Assembly (NCBI GenBank): GCA_002710495.1
Contig: PAKE01000003.1
Span: 28,450-35,117 of the forward strand
DNA: 6,668 nt
From: Flavobacteriales bacterium
GTDB taxonomy: Bacteria > Bacteroidota > Bacteroidia > Flavobacteriales > BACL11
Direction of reading: 5' to 3'
Positions 1 through 6,447 of the stretch are shown here, piece after piece; the first letter of the stretch is position 1, and the number at the start of each line of letters is the position of its first letter. The translations under genes were made by a program, and so were the position numbers. The notes under the pieces are model-generated. The model was not told where the DNA came from. It saw nothing but the letters and a program-made list of their open reading frames with translations, and ran no database searches.

Positions 1-109
1 ATCCTCTAGCAGAAAGTAATTTTCCTAAAGAAGCAGCAATAATTCCTTTTCCTAATGATGATGTTACACCACCCGTAACAAACAAGTATTTAGTTGCAGA
101 CTTTTTCAA
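1..109 (-). CDS. pyrG: CTP synthase, N-terminal fragment (cut by left window edge)
   Basis: The visible 36 codons encode the start of the amidoligase (synthetase) domain of CTP synthase, the cytosolic enzyme that aminates UTP to CTP with ATP and glutamine. The segment reads [14 protein letters not shown], then [19 protein letters not shown], then SARG. The GGV-SSLGKG P-loop and the KY-FVTGG strand before it are the hallmark N-terminus of PyrG. The reading frame meets a stop codon (TAA) six codons upstream of TTG 109-107, with no ATG or GTG between, so TTG is the only ordinary start available. It also gives the expected short leader before KYLFVTGG. A perfect -7 promoter motif lies about 25 bases upstream, so the gene is probably transcribed independently of the receptor gene before it. 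The remainder, including the glutaminase domain, lies outside the window. Identity is very likely; the exact start is inferred. Confidence 0.93.
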   Translation of the reverse strand, partial: MKKSATKYLFVTGGVTSSLGKGIIAASLGKLLSARG

Positions 110-134
110 TGATTTATTTCTTGATTACGGGGTG

Positions 135-142
135 CAAAGTTA
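135..142 (-). promoter_or_regulatory. Bacteroidota -7 promoter element before pyrG
   Basis: Read on the minus strand, 142-135 is TAACTTTG, a perfect match to TAnnTTTG, the -7 element recognised by the Bacteroidota primary sigma factor. It would place transcription initiation near 128-130 and give a leader of about 20 bases before the TTG start at 109. No clear TTG or TTTG -33 element is visible at the usual distance upstream, so the call rests on the -7 element and its position. Confidence 0.55.
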
Positions 143-159
143 TGAAAAATCTGATGCTA

Positions 160-181
160 TTTAATAGCTTTTACTATTAAA
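160..181. repeat. AT-rich inverted repeat between the receptor gene and pyrG
   Basis: The arms TTTAATAG (160-167) and CTATTAAA (174-181) are perfectly complementary over 8 bp around a 6-base loop. The repeat sits in the 99-base gap between the receptor gene stop and the pyrG start, just upstream of the pyrG -7 element. The stem is almost all A/T and is not followed by a clean T-run on the minus strand, so it would be a weak terminator. It could equally be an operator overlapping the -33 region of pyrG. Its function is unknown and it may be chance in such AT-rich DNA. Confidence 0.35.
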
Positions 182-208
182 GAAATATATTTTCATAAAA
201 AATAATAT

Positions 209-2440
209 TTAGAATTTCAAACTAATACCTCCACTAGGTAATAAAGGAAGTTGATATATTCTTTCGTCTGTAATTCTGTTGATGTAGAAAATATTGTTTC
301 TGTTATAAGCATTAGTAACTGAAGCTGTAATTTCTAGAATTGTATTTTTTGAAATCTCAATGGTTTTTGAAAGAGATAAGTCTAATCTGTGATAATAAGA
401 CAATCTTCCTTTGTTTAGTTCTGCATAAACAATTTCAAGCTCTCCATTTTCTATAGTATAATCAGTATTGATACCATCAGAGAAAGGAATGTTCTCATAA
501 AACCCTTGGGTTTGTGTAAATGGAAAACCAGAACCTAAATTCCATCTGGCATCTGCTTTCCAACTATCTTTCTTCCCAAATCTAAAACTACTTACTAAGT
601 TTATATTATGTCTTCTGTCAAAATGAGGGAAATATTCATTTTCTTCTTCATATCTTTTAATAAAACCAAGAGAGTATACACTCCATAAATATAATTTCTT
701 AGTTTTATATTTCAACAAGAAGTCTACTCCTCTAGCTAGTCCGCTTTCCACAATAAATTCATTATCATAGTTTGAAGTCATAGAACGATTTATGTTTGTT
801 ATCTGGTTAAAGTCTTTTATATAACCTTCAATTTGAAAATCCATTTTTAGGTTAATGTCATATTCTGCACCCAATATAATATGTCTTGCTTTTTGTATTT
901 GATTTTTATACTCATTTCCGTCTTCATCTGTAGGAAGATTCTCTGGGCTTGATATAAAACCGTAAAAAAGATTTACTACATCCCTATCAGAAACGGTACT
1001 TATTATATTTTGAGAATAAAGTCCTGTTGCAAGTTTAAGTCGTAATACATCAGAAGCCAAATATTTAATTCCTAGTCTTGGTTCAGGAGAAGTTCCTAAA
1101 GTGTATTTCTGTAATCTTAAACCTGGCTCAAGGATAAAACGATCTGCATTATATTGGTAATTTACATAAGCAGAAAACTCAGAGTTATTTTCATTAAGTT
1201 CAATTTTTGCATTTGCCGAATTGTAGGTTTTATATTTTGTTTCAAAACCATATACATCAAAGCCGTACTTTATTTTACCTTTTGGTTGAAAAGAAGTAAA
1301 ATCAAACCCCATACTTCCTCCAGAAATTGAACTTTCTCTTAATGCAGAAGCGTTCTCATCTAAGGAAATGTAATATTTGGAATAAGCAAAATTTCCTTCA
1401 ATCAGTACAGGAGAATTCCCAGGAATTAAAATAAATTCAGAACCCAACCCATTTGAGCTCCATTGTAGATCTGAAATTCCCTGATAATTAACTTGGTCCT
1501 GAAAATTAAACCCATATACATTTGCTTTACTACCGTTGTTTGCATTAAAAGTTATCTTTCCGTACAAATCAGTATAAGAATAAGGCATGGCAAAGTTGTA
1601 TAATGATTCTGAAGTTTTATCAAGATAAGAAGTTTTTCCTGAGAATAGAAATGTTGTTCCTCCTCCTTTTTTTAATGGTCCTTCTACTAAAAGTTTACTC
1701 CCAAATGTGTTTGAGGAAAGCTTTCCTTGTAATCTTTTTTTGTTTCCATCTTTAGTTTTTATATCCATTATTGATGAAACTCTCCCTCCATATTCTGCAG
1801 AAAATCCACCAGTATAAACATCAGTAGTTTTAATGATGTCAGCATCAAAAACAGAAAACAATCCAATAGAATGGAAAGGACTATAAATTGTCATTCCGTC
1901 TAAAAGTACTTTATTTTGAACAGGAGAACCTCCTCTAATATATAATTGACCACCTTGGTCTCCGGTAAAAATTACTCCAGGAATAATTTGCATGTACTGA
2001 GCTAAATCAGCTTCTCCACCAATAGTAGGAACTAAATTTAGATCTTCATTTGTAATTTTTATGGATGCTGCTTTTACATCTGTTTTCATTTCTTGTCTTT
2101 CAGCAGAAATTTCAACTTCACCTATATTTACTGTAGAACTTTCTAATTCAAATTTTAATGTTAGAATCTGTCCTTTATTTAAAGAGATATCTTTTGTGAG
2201 TTTTTTATATCCTATAAAAGTTACTGCAATCTTGTGTTCCCCTACAGGTATTTTTGAAAGTGTATACATTCCGTTTAAATCTGTTTGAGAACCATGACTT
2301 GTTCCATCAATAGTTACATTACAAAACATGATTGACTCTCCTGTATTTTTGTCGGAAACAAATCCTCTGATAGTTCCTGTCTGCGAAAAAGAGGAAACTA
2401 CAAAAAACAAAAATGAGATTAAAAGAAAATATTTTTTCAT
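209..2440 (-). CDS. TonB-dependent outer-membrane receptor with carboxypeptidase-regulatory-like N-terminal domain
   Basis: This 743-residue protein is a TonB-dependent receptor, a 22-strand beta-barrel family that imports ligands across the outer membrane using energy from TonB-ExbBD. A signal peptide (residues 1-19, MKKYFLLISF then LFFVVSSFS) probably ends before Q20. Residues 22-100 form a carboxypeptidase-regulatory-like (CarboxypepD_reg-like) domain with the usual TIRGFVSDKNTGE start and TDLNGMYTL and GEHKIAVTFIGYK segments. Residues about 120-235 form the plug, with QLYIRGG, NKVLLDGM, and GGFSAEYGGRVSS. The rest is barrel and ends in the outer-membrane signature Phe (GGISLKF). The start is set at the ATG at 2440; a TTG six codons upstream lies inside the promoter -7 motif and would precede the signal peptide. 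The length is well below that of SusC proteins and no SusD gene adjoins, so a polysaccharide-utilisation role is not supported. The substrate cannot be told from sequence. Confidence 0.92.
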   Translation of the reverse strand: MKKYFLLISFLFFVVSSFSQTGTIRGFVSDKNTGESIMFCNVTIDGTSHGSQTDLNGMYTLSKIPVGEHKIAVTFIGYKKLTKDISLNKGQILTLKFELESSTVNIGEVEISAERQEMKTDVKAASIKITNEDLNLVPTIGGEADLAQYMQIIPGVIFTGDQGGQLYIRGGSPVQNKVLLDGMTIYSPFHSIGLFSVFDADIIKTTDVYTGGFSAEYGGRVSSIMDIKTKDGNKKRLQGKLSSNTFGSKLLVEGPLKKGGGTTFLFSGKTSYLDKTSESLYNFAMPYSYTDLYGKITFNANNGSKANVYGFNFQDQVNYQGISDLQWSSNGLGSEFILIPGNSPVLIEGNFAYSKYYISLDENASALRESSISGGSMGFDFTSFQPKGKIKYGFDVYGFETKYKTYNSANAKIELNENNSEFSAYVNYQYNADRFILEPGLRLQKYTLGTSPEPRLGIKYLASDVLRLKLATGLYSQNIISTVSDRDVVNLFYGFISSPENLPTDEDGNEYKNQIQKARHIILGAEYDINLKMDFQIEGYIKDFNQITNINRSMTSNYDNEFIVESGLARGVDFLLKYKTKKLYLWSVYSLGFIKRYEEENEYFPHFDRRHNINLVSSFRFGKKDSWKADARWNLGSGFPFTQTQGFYENIPFSDGINTDYTIENGELEIVYAELNKGRLSYYHRLDLSLSKTIEISKNTILEITASVTNAYNRNNIFYINRITDERIYQLPLLPSGGISLKF

Positions 2441-2455
2441 AAAAATAAATGTTCG

Positions 2456-2484
2456 CAAATATAAGTAAGTTAGTTTGTATCAAA
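2456..2484 (-). promoter_or_regulatory. Promoter of the TonB-dependent receptor gene
   Basis: On the minus strand, TTTG (2484-2481) is followed after 17 bases by TATATTTG (2463-2456), a perfect TAnnTTTG -7 element. The spacing lies at the short end of the 17-23 base range known for Bacteroidota promoters. Initiation would fall near 2450, leaving about 10 bases before the ATG at 2440. The motif fills most of the 49-base gap after holA, which suggests that the receptor gene is transcribed on its own and not only by read-through from holA. Confidence 0.6.
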
Positions 2485-2489
2485 TAGAA

Positions 2490-3488
2490 TTAATGTAATA
2501 TCTTAAAAGTTAGTTCTTTCAGGAGTTCCTTGTCAGCAGTAGAAGTATTGTTTATTCCTTTGCTTTTCAAATCATATTCTTTCAAATATGTAAATATTTT
2601 AAATAACTTTTTCATTGGGTAGTTTCTGGATGCTGTTTGAAATTGAGAAACGAAATACGGATTTACACCAAGAGCAGAAGCTGCATTTTTGGAGTTTTTA
2701 TCTTTTAAGTTTTGGTAAATCATTACTTTTTGGAAAAAAGTAAAAAGAGACGACAAAGTAAGTACAAAAGGGTGGTTTTTCGGATTTTCTGAGAAATATT
2801 TTATTATCTGATTTGATTTTAATACATCTTTAATTCCAAGTGCGTTTTGAAGTTCGAAAACATTAAAGTCTTTACTGATTCCGATATTGTCTTCAATTAT
2901 CTTTGGGGTAATTTGCTCTCCTTTTTTTAAATGTAGTACTAATTTACTTAGTTCATTGTTTATTTTTGACAAATCGTTTCCAAGGTACTGAGTTAAAATA
3001 TTTGCAGATTTATCATCAATTGAAAAGCCTTGTTCTTTCACCTCAGTTTTAATCCAGGAGGGAATTTGATTTTCGTAAAGTTTTTTACTATCAAAAAGGA
3101 TACATTTTTTGGATAAATTTTTCCCAAAGGATTTTCGTTTGTCAATTTTCTTGTACTTATAGCAAATAACCAAAATTGTTGAAGGGAGAGGATTGTCTAA
3201 GTAAATCTCTAAATCTTCAATTTTCTTGATTTCCTGAGCTTCCTTTATAATAACTACTCTGTAAGCTGATCCAAATGGAAATTGTTTTGCTTCTGAAATT
3301 ACTGTTGCAACATCAGTATCTTTCCCATATAAGGTTATCTGATTAAACTCTTTTTCTTCTTGTGTTAGAACATTTTCAGAAATATAATCAGATATTTTAT
3401 CAGTATAATAACTTTCTTCCCCCATTAAAAAATATACAGGTTGATAAACTTTATTGTTTATTTGTTGTATGATGTCCTGATATTTCAT
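2490..3488 (-). CDS. holA: DNA polymerase III delta subunit (clamp-loader wrench)
   Basis: This 332-residue protein matches the delta subunit of the replicative polymerase clamp loader, which opens the beta sliding clamp and works with the DnaX and delta-prime subunits. Its length is normal for the family. Diagnostic segments are PVYFLMGEESYYTDK (17-31), the family's near-N-terminal signature. QFPFGSAYRVVIIKEA (69-84) matches the -PF-s-RvV-vk-a strand. LGNDLSKINNELSKL (169-183) matches the conserved LG-Dl--i-nEleKL helix of domain II. The helical collar domain follows, with FNVFELQNALG (208-218). No Walker A motif is expected, since delta subunits lack ATPase activity, and none is visible. 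The ATG at 3488 is followed directly by the family N-terminus. The gene is divergent from the nuclease-like gene at 3501 with only 12 bases between the starts. A perfect promoter motif is not visible; TAAAATTG at 3521-3514 is one mismatch from TAnnTTTG. Confidence 0.93.
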   Translation of the reverse strand: MKYQDIIQQINNKVYQPVYFLMGEESYYTDKISDYISENVLTQEEKEFNQITLYGKDTDVATVISEAKQFPFGSAYRVVIIKEAQEIKKIEDLEIYLDNPLPSTILVICYKYKKIDKRKSFGKNLSKKCILFDSKKLYENQIPSWIKTEVKEQGFSIDDKSANILTQYLGNDLSKINNELSKLVLHLKKGEQITPKIIEDNIGISKDFNVFELQNALGIKDVLKSNQIIKYFSENPKNHPFVLTLSSLFTFFQKVMIYQNLKDKNSKNAASALGVNPYFVSQFQTASRNYPMKKLFKIFTYLKEYDLKSKGINNTSTADKELLKELTFKILH

Positions 3489-3500
3489 TTAATTTGAATT

Positions 3501-3950
3501 GTGAAAAAATTGCCAATTTTAAGTCTGCCAATTTACAAACTCAAAATGAAAATTGTAAATGAAACAACACAAATATTTGATGAGGTAAGAAAAAAATATT
3601 TAAAACTAACTCCGGAAGAATGGGTTCGGCAAAACTTTATACAATATTTGAATAAAGAAAAAAAATATCCTATGGGTTTAATGGGAGTGGAGAAGATGGT
3701 TAAATATAATAATTTAAAGACTAGAGCAGATATTGTGTTGTATAACACAGACGGAAAGGCTAATATTATTGTAGAGTGCAAGTCTCCAGATGTAAAAATT
3801 ACACAAGATACTTTTAATCAAATTGCAAAATATAATTCTCAGTTAAAAGTAAAATACCTTGTAGTGACAAACGGAATGAAACATTATTGTTGTAAAATGG
3901 ATTACAAAACTGATGAGATTTTTTTTCTAGAAGAGATTCCTAATTATTAG
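3501..3950 (+). CDS. Stand-alone HsdR N-terminal-domain (PD-(D/E)XK nuclease-like) protein
   Basis: This 149-residue protein resembles the N-terminal nuclease domain of type I restriction R subunits (HSDR_N type) but has no helicase domain, and no hsdM or hsdS genes adjoin. The nuclease motifs are recognisable: D77 in TRADIVLY and E92-x-K94 in VECKSP form the PD-(D/E)XK triad. Q107-x-x-x-Y111 in QIAKY fits the RecB-type QxxxY motif also known in HsdR. TPEEWVRQNFIQYL (37-50) supplies an upstream acidic helix. The C-terminus FLEEIPNY is complete, so this is a whole small protein and not a fragment. From memory, similar proteins of about 150 residues are widespread in Flavobacteriia, often beside holA. 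The start is taken as GTG 3501, directly after an in-frame TGA at 3495-3497 plus one codon, because LPIYKLKMK resembles the family N-terminus. ATG 3546 is the alternative. The cellular role and target are unknown. Confidence 0.85.
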   Translation: MKKLPILSLPIYKLKMKIVNETTQIFDEVRKKYLKLTPEEWVRQNFIQYLNKEKKYPMGLMGVEKMVKYNNLKTRADIVLYNTDGKANIIVECKSPDVKITQDTFNQIAKYNSQLKVKYLVVTNGMKHYCCKMDYKTDEIFFLEEIPNY

Positions 3951-4061
3951 ATTTTTTATTTTGCATGGATACACCAAATGCTACGCCTAAGCATAATCCA
4001 TTTCCAATATAATATTCAGACTGTTTTTTTTAGAGGTTTCTTTACTTCTTTTATAATTCAT
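3940..4061 (-). pseudogene. Frameshifted tiny glycine-zipper membrane protein gene downstream of aconitase
   Basis: An ATG at 4061, 20 bases after the aconitase stop, opens a basic, lysine-rich frame (MNYKRSKETSKK) that would end after 24 codons at 3987. At an A8 run (4031-4024 on the minus strand) a -1 shift continues into QSEYYIGNGLCLGVAFGVSM followed by QNKKSNN, ending at TAG 3942-3940. The joined product is 40 residues: a basic head, one short hydrophobic segment (about 17-33) with GxxxGxxxG at G22, G26 and G30, and a polar tail. The two halves fit as one small inner-membrane protein. The zero-frame bases at the run are A AAA AAC, a classical -1 slippery heptamer, so programmed shifting is possible. 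Loss of one A, by decay or sequencing error, is simpler. The end overlaps the convergent gene by 11 bases. The family is not recognised. The reading of two matching halves is inference. Confidence 0.4.
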
Positions 4062-4081
4062 TCTAGTGATTTGTAAAAGTT

Positions 4082-6349
4082 TCACGAGTTTTCTTCTCTA
4101 ATTAAGTTTAGCGCAGAACCAGCTTTAAACCAATCAATTTGAGTTTCATTATAAGTATGGTTTAACAGAATAGTGTCAGTTAATCCGTTAGTATGAACTA
4201 TTTCTAAAGTTAATTTTCTCCCATCTTCAAAAGAATTTAAATCTGTAAAGTTAAAAGTGTCGTCTTCTTTTATTAAATCATAATCAGATTCGTTTACAAA
4301 AGTAAGTCCTAACATACCTTGTTTTTTAAGGTTTGTCTCGTGAATTCGAGCAAATGATTTTACAATAACTGCCATTACACCAAGGTGTCTTGGTTCCATA
4401 GCAGCATGCTCTCTAGAAGACCCTTCTCCATAGTTGTGATCACCCACGACAATAGAAGTAATTCCAGCAGCTTTATATTGTCTGGCAATATTCGGTACTT
4501 CATCAGTTGTTCCGTCAATCTGGCTTACTATAGAATTCGTCTTCCCACCAAAAGCATTCACAGCACCTATTAAACAGTTATTGGAAATATTATCTAAATG
4601 ACCTCTATATCTGAGCCATGGTCCTGCCATAGATATATGATCAGTTGTACATTTCCCTTTTGCTTTTATTAGCAGTTTTGCTCCTGTAATGTTTTCTCCA
4701 TCCCAAGGATTGAAAGGAGTTAGTAATTGTAATCTGTTTGAATCAGGACTTACAACTACTTCAATGTTATTCCCATTTTCAGAAGGTTTCTGATATCCGT
4801 TATCTTCTACTGCAAACCCTTGAGATGGTAATTCCATTCCAAAAGGTTCTGATAGTTTTACCTGTTCACCATTTTCGTTTGAAAGTGTATCAGTAATTGG
4901 GTTAAAATCCAATCTTCCAGAGATTGCAATTGCAGCAACCATTTCTGGAGAACCAACAAAGGCATGTGTATTTGGGTTGCCATCAGCACGCTTAGCAAAG
5001 TTTCTGTTAAAGGAATGAACAATTGTATTTTTTTCTTGTTTTTTCGCCCCTTCTCTGTCCCATTGTCCGATACATGGTCCGCAAGCATTAGTGAATATTT
5101 TAGTAGTTTCAAATTTCATAAACGAATCCATCAATCCATCTCTTTCAGCTGTAAAGCGTACTTGCTCTGAGCCTGGATTAATTCCTAATGTTGCTTTGGG
5201 TTTAAGCCCCTTGCTTACTGCATCTTCTACAATAGAAGCTGCTCTAGTTAAATCTTCATAAGAAGAGTTGGTACAAGAACCAATTAATGCCCATTCTACA
5301 TCTAAAGGCCAATCGTTCTTTACTGCTTTTTCTTTCATTTCAGAAACTGGAGTTGCTAAGTCTGGAGTAAATGGTCCGTTTAAATGCGGAGTCAAATCAG
5401 ATAAGTTAACTTCAATTACCTCATCAAAATATTTTTCAGGATTTTCGTAAACTTCCGAATCTCCAGTTAAGTGTTGTTTAATCTCATTTGCAGCATCCGC
5501 TACATCATTTCTGTCAGTAGCTCTTAAATATCTTTCGATACTTTCATCATATCCAAATGTGGAAGTGGTCGCACCTACTTCAGCTCCCATATTACAAATA
5601 GTTCCTTTTCCTGTTGCTGAAAGTGATTTAGCCCCCTCTCCGAAATACTCTACAATAGCTCCAGTTCCTCCTTTTACGGTAAGTATTCCAGCAACTTTTA
5701 ATATTACATCTTTAGATGATGCCCAACCGTTTAATTTTCCAGTGAGTTTAATTCCAATTAATTTAGGAAATTTTAATTCCCAAGGCATTCCTGCCATTAC
5801 ATCTACTGCATCTGCACCACCAACACCAATAGCTACCATTCCTAATCCTCCGGCATTTACTGTGTGTGAATCTGTTCCAATCATCATTCCTCCAGGAAAA
5901 GCGTAATTTTCCAATACTACTTGGTGGATAATTCCTGCTCCTGGTTTCCAAAATCCAATTCCATATTTATTACATACCGAACTTAAAAAATTAAATACTT
6001 CATTGTTTGTATTTAAACTTTCTTGTAAGTCCTTATTTGCTCCTAATTTTGCTAGAATTAAATGATCGGCATGTGCAGTAGAAGGTACTGCTACTTTATC
6101 TTTTCCTGCTTGCATGAATTGTAATAAAGCCATTTGTGCAGTTGCATCTTGCATCGCTACTCTATCTGGTGCAAAATCAACATAATCTTTTCCTCTTGTA
6201 AATGTTTGTTCTGCATTTCCGTTCCAAAGATGAGTGTATAGAATTTTCTCTGATAGAGTAAGTGGTTTCCCGGTTACTTGTCTTGCAGTTTCAACTGACT
6301 TAGGGTACTTTTTGTACACCTCTTTTATCATGTTAATATCAAATGCCAT
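4082..6349 (-). CDS. acn: Aconitate hydratase, mitochondrial type
   Basis: This 755-residue protein is a complete aconitase, the cytosolic 4Fe-4S enzyme that isomerises citrate to isocitrate through cis-aconitate in the TCA cycle. Length and sequence fit the mitochondrial-type branch and not the longer (about 890-residue) AcnA/IRP branch or the AcnB branch. The three cluster ligands are C359 (GSCTNS), C423 and C426 ([10 protein letters not shown]). Other active-site segments include the D95-H96 pair in AHADHL, D160 and H162 in GTDSHT, and E257 in GAEVGAT. R449 and R454 lie in NRNFAKR, R580 in GPWLRYRG, and S644, S645 and R646 in GEGSSREH of the swivelling C-terminal domain. These match the catalytic set of pig heart aconitase. 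The ATG at 6349 is preceded by a good promoter. A tiny reading frame follows after 20 bases and may be cotranscribed. No terminator is visible after the stop. Confidence 0.97.
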   Translation of the reverse strand: MAFDINMIKEVYKKYPKSVETARQVTGKPLTLSEKILYTHLWNGNAEQTFTRGKDYVDFAPDRVAMQDATAQMALLQFMQAGKDKVAVPSTAHADHLILAKLGANKDLQESLNTNNEVFNFLSSVCNKYGIGFWKPGAGIIHQVVLENYAFPGGMMIGTDSHTVNAGGLGMVAIGVGGADAVDVMAGMPWELKFPKLIGIKLTGKLNGWASSKDVILKVAGILTVKGGTGAIVEYFGEGAKSLSATGKGTICNMGAEVGATTSTFGYDESIERYLRATDRNDVADAANEIKQHLTGDSEVYENPEKYFDEVIEVNLSDLTPHLNGPFTPDLATPVSEMKEKAVKNDWPLDVEWALIGSCTNSSYEDLTRAASIVEDAVSKGLKPKATLGINPGSEQVRFTAERDGLMDSFMKFETTKIFTNACGPCIGQWDREGAKKQEKNTIVHSFNRNFAKRADGNPNTHAFVGSPEMVAAIAISGRLDFNPITDTLSNENGEQVKLSEPFGMELPSQGFAVEDNGYQKPSENGNNIEVVVSPDSNRLQLLTPFNPWDGENITGAKLLIKAKGKCTTDHISMAGPWLRYRGHLDNISNNCLIGAVNAFGGKTNSIVSQIDGTTDEVPNIARQYKAAGITSIVVGDHNYGEGSSREHAAMEPRHLGVMAVIVKSFARIHETNLKKQGMLGLTFVNESDYDLIKEDDTFNFTDLNSFEDGRKLTLEIVHTNGLTDTILLNHTYNETQIDWFKAGSALNLIREENS

Positions 6350-6366
6350 ATAAATATTTTAAGTTA

Positions 6367-6399
6367 CAAACTTAACAAAAAATAGATAAAATTAAGCAA
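6367..6399 (-). promoter_or_regulatory. Promoter of the aconitase gene
   Basis: On the minus strand, TTG (6399-6397) is followed after 22 bases by TAAGTTTG (6374-6367), a perfect TAnnTTTG -7 element. Initiation would fall near 6361, giving a leader of about 12 bases before the ATG at 6349. The element lies directly downstream of the rplI terminator, which agrees with the aconitase gene starting a new transcription unit. Confidence 0.6.
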
Positions 6400-6400
6400 T

Positions 6401-6427
6401 AAAAAAGCCCGAAAAAATCGGGCTTTT
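6401..6427 (-). terminator. Rho-independent terminator of the rplI transcription unit
   Basis: On the minus strand, AAAAGCCCGA (6427-6418) and TCGGGCTTTT (6412-6403) form a perfect 10-bp stem with a five-T loop (6417-6413), followed by two more T (6402-6401). The stem is GC-rich at its core in otherwise very AT-rich DNA and begins 20 bases after the rplI stop codon. The T-run lies on the minus-strand side, so the hairpin ends rplI transcripts and insulates the aconitase promoter. Confidence 0.88.
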
Positions 6428-6447
6428 GAAAGTGGTTTCGTTGTTAA

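Noticed and set aside
2061..2288. A 75-codon plus-strand open frame inside the receptor gene
   Set aside because: It is antisense to the carboxypeptidase-regulatory-like and plug domains, with no recognisable protein and no promoter motif.
3533..3781. An 82-codon minus-strand open frame opposite the nuclease-like gene
   Set aside because: It is antisense to a gene with recognisable catalytic motifs. Its hydrophobic appearance follows from the complement of Lys/Asn-rich codons.
3501..3950. Reading the HsdR-N-like gene as a remnant of a type I restriction system
   Set aside because: The protein is complete at the C-terminus and keeps its nuclease motifs, and no hsdM, hsdS or helicase remnants lie around it. 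A stand-alone family fits better.
3941..3960. Possible terminator for the plus-strand gene (CTAATTATTAG followed by T-rich sequence)
   Set aside because: The palindrome would leave a one-base loop and an all-A/T stem, so it cannot form a convincing hairpin.
4858..5170. Open frames on both strands within the aconitase gene (4858-5112 minus, 4964-5170 plus)
   Set aside because: Both overlap the cluster-ligand region of aconitase in other frames, and their compositions are low-complexity and unlike real proteins.
5559..5906. A 115-codon plus-strand open frame inside the aconitase gene
   Set aside because: It lies entirely antisense to well-conserved aconitase sequence, resembles no family, and its Pro/Ile-rich composition is that of a shadow frame.
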